From Planctomycetota bacterium (GTDB lineage: Bacteria; Planctomycetota; Phycisphaerae; WQYP01), in assembly GCA_021852225.1 (NCBI GenBank), contig JAJZOA010000263.1, positions 1 through 7,624 on the forward strand: a stretch of 7,624 nt of DNA, in the 5' to 3' direction. Made by a program: the position numbers and the translations under genes. This document shows positions 6,502-7,624 of the stretch, in pieces. Under the pieces are notes generated by a model that was given only the letters and a program-made list of their open reading frames with translations, had not been told where the DNA came from and did not search any database. The number at the start of each line of letters is the position of its first letter. The first letter of the stretch is position 1.

Positions 6502-6518
6502 CCGTTGTGATGCAGTCG

Positions 6519-7565
6519 TTAAACCGGTCTGTTCGCCACCGGTGCCGTGGATTTTCCGGCCACCAGGGAAACATCAAACAGAATATTTCTGCGCGGTTCA
6601 TCCGGATTGGTCAGTCGATGGTTCAATCGTTGCAGTGCCGCTGCGCCAATCAGCGATAGCGATACGCCCACGGAGGTCAGTTCAATGGCTGGCCGCGGCT
6701 GGGTATCTGAACTGTCAAAGCCGGTGATGGAAATATCTTCCGGCACACGCAGGCCCGCCTTTCGAGCTATTTCCGTTATGGCCTGACCGCTCCATTCATT
6801 GGCCGCCATCCATGCGGTCACACCCTGACGCATCAGGGAGACGACCCGCTCCGATGTGTCGGCAGGAACCAGATGCTGGTCAAAGACGTCGGCGGAAAAA
6901 TTGATGGTCCATGCCGGATTCAATGGCAGGCCCAGTTTGGCCATCGCTTCCACATAGCCGGCATAGCGTGCCCGCGACCAGGATATTTCGCCGCAGTAAC
7001 CGAAGTAGCCGATCTTCCGGTGCCCCAGCGAATGCAGATGCCCCGCCAGCAAGTTCATGCCGCCTCGGTGGTCCATGTCGATCAGGTCAATGCCGGAATC
7101 GGGATAAAAATGTACCACTGACACGGCGGCGAACTTTTCCGCCAGCCGCCGGGCGACTTCCTCCGGCCAGCGGTGTACCAGACATATCCCTTTCACCCGG
7201 CCATCCCGCATGGCGGGTGGCTGTTTATCCAAATTAAGAATACCCAGACAATCCTGAAATGACACATGATGCACAATCAGCGTCACATTCAATGCGGCGG
7301 CGGCTTCGCTTAACCCCACCAGATACCGTGTGTGGGTCCAACTGCTTTCCGGGGCCTGCACCAGCACACCCAGATAGCAGGCGGCCGCATCGGACCCGTT
7401 TTTTGCCCTTCGCCGCAGGGTATAACCAAGCTGCTGGGCGAGTTTGATAACCCTTTCCCTTGTTTCCGGCTTAATTCCCGGTTCCTGTCGCAAGGCGCGC
7501 GAAACCGTTCCGGGGGCTAAATGCAACTGACGGGCGATAAATGTCTGATTCGGTGGCTTCGGCAT
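6519..7565 (-). CDS. LacI-family transcriptional regulator
   Basis: This 348-residue DNA-binding repressor has the LacI/GalR layout. The N-terminal helix-turn-helix is at residues 8-27 (TFIARQLHLAPGTVSRALRQ), followed by the hinge-side segment ending KLAQQLGY. A periplasmic-binding-protein-like effector domain follows from about residue 63, with the hallmark GHRKIGYFG (181-189) and the ISITGFD block near 278-284. The ligand is probably a sugar or sugar acid, by family analogy; no contact residue identifies it. I chose the ATG at 7563-7565 because it puts the helix-turn-helix at the standard distance from the start. An in-frame ATG at 7607 would add 14 residues, but the gene's best promoter lies inside that extension. 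No Shine-Dalgarno sequence precedes the chosen start. The adjacent three-dehydrogenase operon and the gene itself share a palindrome, so it probably controls both. Confidence 0.93.
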   Translation of the reverse strand: MPKPPNQTFIARQLHLAPGTVSRALRQEPGIKPETRERVIKLAQQLGYTLRRRAKNGSDAAACYLGVLVQAPESSWTHTRYLVGLSEAAAALNVTLIVHHVSFQDCLGILNLDKQPPAMRDGRVKGICLVHRWPEEVARRLAEKFAAVSVVHFYPDSGIDLIDMDHRGGMNLLAGHLHSLGHRKIGYFGYCGEISWSRARYAGYVEAMAKLGLPLNPAWTINFSADVFDQHLVPADTSERVVSLMRQGVTAWMAANEWSGQAITEIARKAGLRVPEDISITGFDSSDTQPRPAIELTSVGVSLSLIGAAALQRLNHRLTNPDEPRRNILFDVSLVAGKSTAPVANRPV

Positions 7566-7572
7566 CGTGCTT

Positions 7573-7601
7573 AAAATATGCTTTGTGCGCACAGATTGCA
7601 A
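7573..7601 (-). promoter_or_regulatory. LacI gene promoter with an embedded operator
   Basis: On the minus strand a -35 box TTGCAA (7596-7601, four of six) and a -10 box TATTTT (7573-7578, four of six) are separated by exactly 17 bp. The palindrome TGTGCGCACA (7584-7593) fills the spacer, so bound repressor would block RNA polymerase directly. This is a classical autorepression layout. The boxes are moderate matches, but the combined geometry is convincing. The start of transcription would fall at about 7566, next to the first codon. Confidence 0.6.
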
Positions 7602-7624
7602 TACCATTCGGTCATTCCGGAAAA

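Larger units (their letters stand above)
6255..6518. promoter_or_regulatory. Regulatory gap upstream of the dehydrogenase operon
   Basis: This gap of 264 bp separates the LacI gene from the operon it probably controls. It contains an imperfect terminator next to the LacI gene and the perfect palindrome at 6377-6388. It also has several smaller inverted repeats: CAAACGTTTG at 6386-6395, TCATATATGA at 6424-6433, TTGCCA-G-TGGCAA at 6321-6333, and ACGAT/ATCGT at 6306-6319. I could not find a strong -35/-10 pair for the operon. The best is a weak leftward TTGCCA (6328-6333 region) followed by TATCGT at 16 bp. An unusual sigma factor or an activator-dependent promoter is possible. Confidence 0.5.

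Overview
The window is a stretch of ordinary bacterial chromosome with densely packed single-copy genes and no mobile element, CRISPR array, tRNA or rRNA that I can see. GC content looks to be in the mid-50s percent. The protein styles, especially the short-headed LacI regulator and the long Ldh2-family dehydrogenase, remind me of the Planctomycetes/Verrucomicrobia group. That is an impression from memory and no marker gene proves it.

Layout. On the left, one rightward gene (353-1349) encodes a UDP-glucuronate decarboxylase-like enzyme for nucleotide-sugar and surface-polysaccharide synthesis. It is broken by a one-base frameshift in a run of six G (801-806). It has a good sigma70-type promoter (230-258), a leader with inverted repeats and a probable terminator (1498-1527). 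A roughly 400-bp spacer separates it from a convergent leftward block. From right to left that block holds a LacI-family repressor (7565-6519), a D-2-hydroxyacid dehydrogenase (6254-5289), an Ldh2-family dehydrogenase (5252-4158), a short-chain dehydrogenase (4155-3364) and the replication-associated ATPase rarA (3169-1748), which has its own promoter at 3287-3295.

How the genes fit together. The three dehydrogenases are tightly packed (gaps of 36 and 2 nt) and so probably form one operon. They come from three unrelated NAD(P)-oxidoreductase folds, all of which act on 2-hydroxy/2-keto acids or keto-sugar acids. A sugar-acid or hydroxyacid interconversion route is the likely role, but the substrate cannot be read from the sequence. 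The perfect palindrome TGTGCGCACA occurs in both intergenic regions next to the LacI gene. One copy lies exactly between the -35 and -10 of the LacI gene's own promoter; the other lies about 125 bp upstream of the dehydrogenase operon. This makes a self-contained regulon with a testable operator, and it is the most interesting feature of the window. The repressor's promoter geometry also implies a leaderless transcript.

Nothing here amounts to an unmistakable new system. The best candidates for follow-up are the LacI operator pair with its oxidoreductase cassette, and the frameshifted decarboxylase.
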